Below the pieces are notes generated by a model that saw only the letters and a program-made list of their open reading frames with translations, did no database searches and was not told where the DNA came from. A stretch of DNA of 33,892 nucleotides from Candidatus Faecousia faecipullorum (lineage in GTDB: Bacteria; Bacillota; Clostridia; Oscillospirales; Oscillospiraceae), in assembly GCA_018710805.1 (NCBI GenBank), contig DVJG01000051.1:1-33892 (forward strand), read 5' to 3'. The position numbers were made by a program, and so were the translations under genes. Every line of letters begins with the position of its first letter. The stretch's first letter is position 1. Positions 31,259-33,892 of this stretch are shown piece by piece.

Positions 31259-31267
31259 ATTGTATCA
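31259..31267 (-). promoter_or_regulatory. Candidate extended -10 promoter before the membrane protein and dnaG
   Basis: TGATACAAT on the minus strand fits an extended -10 element (TGnTAnAAT type). The -35 region is poor, as is normal for this class. It would start transcription about 25 bases before the membrane-protein ATG and could drive dnaG and the sigma genes separately from the upstream operon. Confidence 0.4.
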
Positions 31268-31269
31268 CA

Positions 31270-32283
31270 TTATCCCCGGACATGCCAGCCTGTGGGGATG
31301 AAAATCTCGCTGAATTTATCCACGGCATAGTTATCGGTCATGCCTGCAATGTAGTCGCAGACCGTGCGCTGGATGCCGCCGAAGCCCAGCTGGGGCTGAA
31401 AATCTGCCGGAAGAGCCTCGGGATGGGCCATATAGTATTCAAAGAGCCGGATGAGCATGGTTTTTGCCTTGCTCTCCTCCCCTTTTGCCACGGGGTTGCG
31501 GTAGACCCGTTCAAACATGAAGGCCCGCAGGTCTTTGAGGGCCTTGTCCACCTGGGGCGTCAGGCACACGACTCCCGCCTCCCGGGACGTCCGGATGGCA
31601 TCGGTGACCAGGGTGTTGATACGGTCCCGGTGGCTGTGGCCCAGGATATCCGCTATGGAGCGGGGGATGTCGTCATCGGTGAGAATCCCCGCCCGTATGG
31701 CGTCGTCAATGTCGTGGTTTACGTAGGCAATCTGGTCACTGCGCCGGACCACCTGGCCTTCCAGGGTGTCAGGCCACTTGTCGCCCGTGTGGCAGAGAAT
31801 ACCGTCCCGGACCTCGTAGGTCAGGTTCAGGCCCATGCCGTCCTTTTCGAGAACGTCCACCACACGCAGGCTCTGCTCGTTGTGGCGGAAGGGTTTTCCC
31901 AGACAGGAGGTCAGTGCCGCCTCTCCCGCATGGCCGAAGGGCGTGTGTCCCAAATCGTGGCCCATGGCAATGGCCTCCGCCAGGTCCTCATTCAGACCCA
32001 GGGCCCGGGCAATGGTGCCTGCAATGCGGGAAACTTCCAGGGTATGGGTCATGCGGGTGCGGTAGTGGTCCCCCTCGGGCTGCAGGAACACCTGGGTCTT
32101 ATGGACCAGACGGCGGAATGCCTTGCAGTGGACCACCCGGTCGATGTCCCGCTGGTAACAGGTCCGCACGTCCTCCGCCCGGGGCTCTTCCGGCCTCGGA
32201 CGTCCCTTGCTCTGGTCGGCGAAGGCCGCCAGAGGATTCAAGCGCTTATGCTCCTGCCATTCCAGTTCTTCCCGCACAGTCAT
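31270..32283 (-). CDS. dgt: Deoxyguanosinetriphosphate triphosphohydrolase-like HD protein
   Basis: This 337-residue cytoplasmic HD-domain enzyme hydrolyses dNTPs (classically dGTP) to nucleoside and triphosphate, helping to balance precursor pools. The metal-binding set is visible: H80 in 'YRTRMTHTLEVSRIA', then H109-D110 and H113 in 'MGHDLGHTPFGHAGE', and a later aspartate in 'YVNHDIDDAI'. The N-terminal 'RDIDRVVHCKAFRRLVHKTQVF' is also typical. Length and motifs fit the short Firmicutes subfamily, whose substrate preference can be broad. Its position just ahead of dnaG is common in Clostridia. Confidence 0.93.
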   Translation of the reverse strand: MTVREELEWQEHKRLNPLAAFADQSKGRPRPEEPRAEDVRTCYQRDIDRVVHCKAFRRLVHKTQVFLQPEGDHYRTRMTHTLEVSRIAGTIARALGLNEDLAEAIAMGHDLGHTPFGHAGEAALTSCLGKPFRHNEQSLRVVDVLEKDGMGLNLTYEVRDGILCHTGDKWPDTLEGQVVRRSDQIAYVNHDIDDAIRAGILTDDDIPRSIADILGHSHRDRINTLVTDAIRTSREAGVVCLTPQVDKALKDLRAFMFERVYRNPVAKGEESKAKTMLIRLFEYYMAHPEALPADFQPQLGFGGIQRTVCDYIAGMTDNYAVDKFSEIFIPTGWHVRG

Positions 32284-32293
32284 GATAATTCCC

Positions 32294-32812
32294 TCACTCC
32301 TTGTAGAAGACGACGTCCGCCTTATTTTCCTGCTTCGTCCCCCGGTACACCCGGTTGTCGAAGCCGCCGATGGTAAAGCCCGCTTTTAAGTAGAACATGC
32401 AGGCGTTCAGATTATCGTCCTGCCCCTGGGTGTACAGGCCGCGGTAGCCCCGCGCCTTCGCTTCGGCCATTCCCGCTTCGATGAGCGCCTTGCCCACGCC
32501 CTTTCCCCGGGCGGCAGAGCTGACCTTCAGGTCCAGCAGATACATATAAGAAAAATAGTAGTCCTGATAAATGGCAACCCCGATGCAAACGCCGTCCTCG
32601 TAAGCGCCGAAGGCAGCGCCCTCCCGGTTCACCGTTTCAAAGTCGTATTCCTCGTCGGGGAAGGTCATCCACTGGCATTCCGGGCTTGTTTCCGTCCGGT
32701 ACGTCCACACGCCGTCTTTCAGTGCCGGGATAAAGCGCCCCGGCATGGCAAACGGCTCGTTTTTCAGCCGGAGGTCTCCGGCGTTTTCCCGGGTAATTTT
32801 CCGAATTTCCAT
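32294..32812 (-). CDS. GNAT-family N-acetyltransferase (SatA-like)
   Basis: This 172-residue cytoplasmic acetyltransferase has the acetyl-CoA motif 'ARGKGVGKALIEAG' near 100-113. 'GLYTQGQDDNLNACMFYLKAGF' and 'GGFDNRVYRG' resemble streptothricin-acetyltransferase-type GNATs. The N-terminal 'IRKITRENAGDLRLKNEPF' fits the same group. The substrate is unknown. Its ATG shares one base with the TAA of the yigZ-like gene (TAATG), and dgt follows ten bases after its stop. It is the second such acetyltransferase in the same long transcription unit. Confidence 0.88.
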   Translation of the reverse strand: MEIRKITRENAGDLRLKNEPFAMPGRFIPALKDGVWTYRTETSPECQWMTFPDEEYDFETVNREGAAFGAYEDGVCIGVAIYQDYYFSYMYLLDLKVSSAARGKGVGKALIEAGMAEAKARGYRGLYTQGQDDNLNACMFYLKAGFTIGGFDNRVYRGTKQENKADVVFYKE

Positions 32813-33450
32813 TATGTAGTCTCCCTGTCTATCGGGAACGCCCGGTATTCCTGTCCGGTCTCCATGCCCTCCACGGTTCCGCTGGACAGGTCGGTGAGTT
32901 TTTCCAGAAAGGCGCTGACCTGCCCCTCCGGGAACAGCACTTCCATCTCCACCTCAGCGCCAAAGTCGGTGCTCCGGAGAATGCCGCCGAAGGCGGAAAT
33001 TTCCAGCTTCACCCGCTCGTAAAAGGGGTAGGGACAGGGCAGGTACAGCACCGTCCACACCCGCTTCATGGATTTTCCTGCAGCATCCACGGCAATTTTC
33101 GCACCTTTGGCATAGGCCCGGACCAGGCCGCCGGCTCCCAGAAGGATGCCGCCAAAGTATCGGGTCACCACACAGACCACATTATAAAGCCCCTCCCGCT
33201 GCAGCACCTGCAGCATGGGCATTCCTGCGGTGCCGCCGGGTTCGCCGTCGTCGGAAAAACGGACAGCCCCGTCCCTTATGATATAGGCCCAGCAGTTGTG
33301 GGTGGCGTCGTAGTGCCGCTTTTTCATCTCCTGGATCTTTTCCAGGGCTGCCTCTTCCGTTTCCACCGGCCAGATTCTTCCGATGAAGCGGGACTTTTTT
33401 TCTATAAATTCATCCTCGCCGAAGGCGGTGGGTACCAGATACTCGTCCAA
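32812..33450 (-). CDS. YigZ/IMPACT family protein
   Basis: This 212-residue protein is of the UPF0029 (IMPACT/YigZ) family. The N-terminal domain has 'KSRFIGRIWPVETEEAA', 'HNCWAYIIRD' and 'FSDDGEPGGTAGMPMLQVL', all strong signatures, followed by 'VVCVVTRYFGGILLGAGGLVRAYA'. The C-terminal 80 residues match the DUF1949 domain with a ferredoxin-like fold. Eukaryotic IMPACT modulates the Gcn2 kinase. The bacterial role is not established, although translation-related functions are suspected. One base separates its start from the hflX stop and it overlaps the acetyltransferase start by one base. Confidence 0.94.
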   Translation of the reverse strand: MDEYLVPTAFGEDEFIEKKSRFIGRIWPVETEEAALEKIQEMKKRHYDATHNCWAYIIRDGAVRFSDDGEPGGTAGMPMLQVLQREGLYNVVCVVTRYFGGILLGAGGLVRAYAKGAKIAVDAAGKSMKRVWTVLYLPCPYPFYERVKLEISAFGGILRSTDFGAEVEMEVLFPEGQVSAFLEKLTDLSSGTVEGMETGQEYRAFPIDRETT

Positions 33451-33451
33451 G

Positions 33452-33892
33452 TTACATCTCCTCAGTCACATAGTCACGAAGCCGTCCGTACAGAATCTCA
33501 TCCACAATGGTCTCCACCTCGATGCCCTCTGAGGTATAGTCCACGCCGAGAACCTGGGCCCCGTCGTGGAGCTTCTCCACCATGCCGCCCTGGTCATAGG
33601 GCAGCCGCAGGCGGATATGACGCCGGGCATGGCCCAAGCCTTTTTCGATGGCTTTCAGGAGTCCCTCCATATTCCGGCCGCTTTTGGCGGAAATGGCAAC
33701 AACATCTTCCCCCAGGGGGATGTCCACGGGGGACACCAAATCCGCCTTATTATAGCACCGGAGCACCGGAGTCTCCGGCTTTGCCAGCTTCGCAATGAGT
33801 TTCTCCACCACGGCGATGTGCTCCTCCCGGTTGGGGTCCGAGGCATCGATCACATGAAGCAGAAGGTCTGCGTATTCCAGTTCTTCCAGGGT
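33452..33892 (-). CDS. hflX: GTPase HflX, C-terminal part (gene continues beyond the window)
   Basis: 147 codons of the C-terminal part are present and the frame runs off the window edge. The visible start, 'TLEELEYADLLLHVIDASDP', is the segment following the G3 region of HflX. 'NKAD' (G4) and 'ISAKSG' (G5) follow. The C-terminal domain of about 85 residues contains 'LRLPYDQGGMVEKLHDGAQV', typical of HflX. HflX is a ribosome-associated GTPase that splits stalled ribosomes under stress. The P-loop and N-terminal domain lie outside the window. The yigZ-like gene starts one base after the stop, so they are coupled. Confidence 0.92.
   Translation of the reverse strand, partial: TLEELEYADLLLHVIDASDPNREEHIAVVEKLIAKLAKPETPVLRCYNKADLVSPVDIPLGEDVVAISAKSGRNMEGLLKAIEKGLGHARRHIRLRLPYDQGGMVEKLHDGAQVLGVDYTSEGIEVETIVDEILYGRLRDYVTEEM

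Noticed and set aside
1..33892. tRNA, rRNA, CRISPR array, riboswitch or prophage genes
   Set aside because: I looked for cloverleaf arms, regularly spaced repeats, known leader motifs and phage structural genes and found none that could be supported.

Overview
The window reads as a chromosome segment of a Gram-positive gut Clostridia bacterium, most likely an Oscillospiraceae-type organism (an inference from gene content, not a database match). Pointers are a gene fusing IspH to ribosomal protein S1, a YesM/YesN pair beside an LplABC-type sugar transporter, a dgt-dnaG-sigma run, strong AGGAGG-type ribosome sites and fairly GC-rich coding DNA. No rRNA, tRNA or CRISPR array was seen.

Left part (1-10,190): an accessory-looking block. 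It opens with two broken gene ends. A divergent carbohydrate-uptake locus follows: a sensor kinase and AraC-type response regulator on the minus strand, and on the plus strand two permeases, a lipoprotein solute-binding protein and a DUF4091 glycosidase-like protein. There is no transporter ATPase, so a shared one must be encoded elsewhere. A gene-poor, AT-rich stretch of about 700 bases with hairpins and repeated short motifs follows.

Middle (10,190-21,930): a 789-residue carbohydrate-active protein, an MFS transporter next to a secreted L,D-transpeptidase-like protein, and a divergent DprA-like protein coupled to a DEAD-box RNA helicase, all on the minus strand. Then comes a plus-strand operon of thymidylate kinase, a DJ-1 family protein, the cell-wall transglycosylase MltG and a U32 tRNA-hydroxylation-type protein. 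It ends in a 270-base intergenic region packed with hairpins.

Right part (21,935-33,892): a long minus-strand housekeeping series. In transcription order it runs hflX (cut by the window end), YigZ, an acetyltransferase, dgt, a small membrane protein, dnaG, a compact RpoD-type sigma factor, a second very degenerate sigma-like protein, another acetyltransferase, cmk, ispH-rpsA, a terminator, then Dabb, ACT and UPF0210 proteins. Many neighbours overlap or abut, suggesting translational coupling of replication, transcription and translation genes.

The observations most worth a second look are: the degenerate sigma paralogue, which keeps a plausible core-binding segment but has lost DNA-recognition residues; a Shine-Dalgarno site, start codon and possible promoter inside ispH-rpsA that could yield free ribosomal protein S1; the hairpin-dense intergenic elements; and the divergent DprA-like protein.
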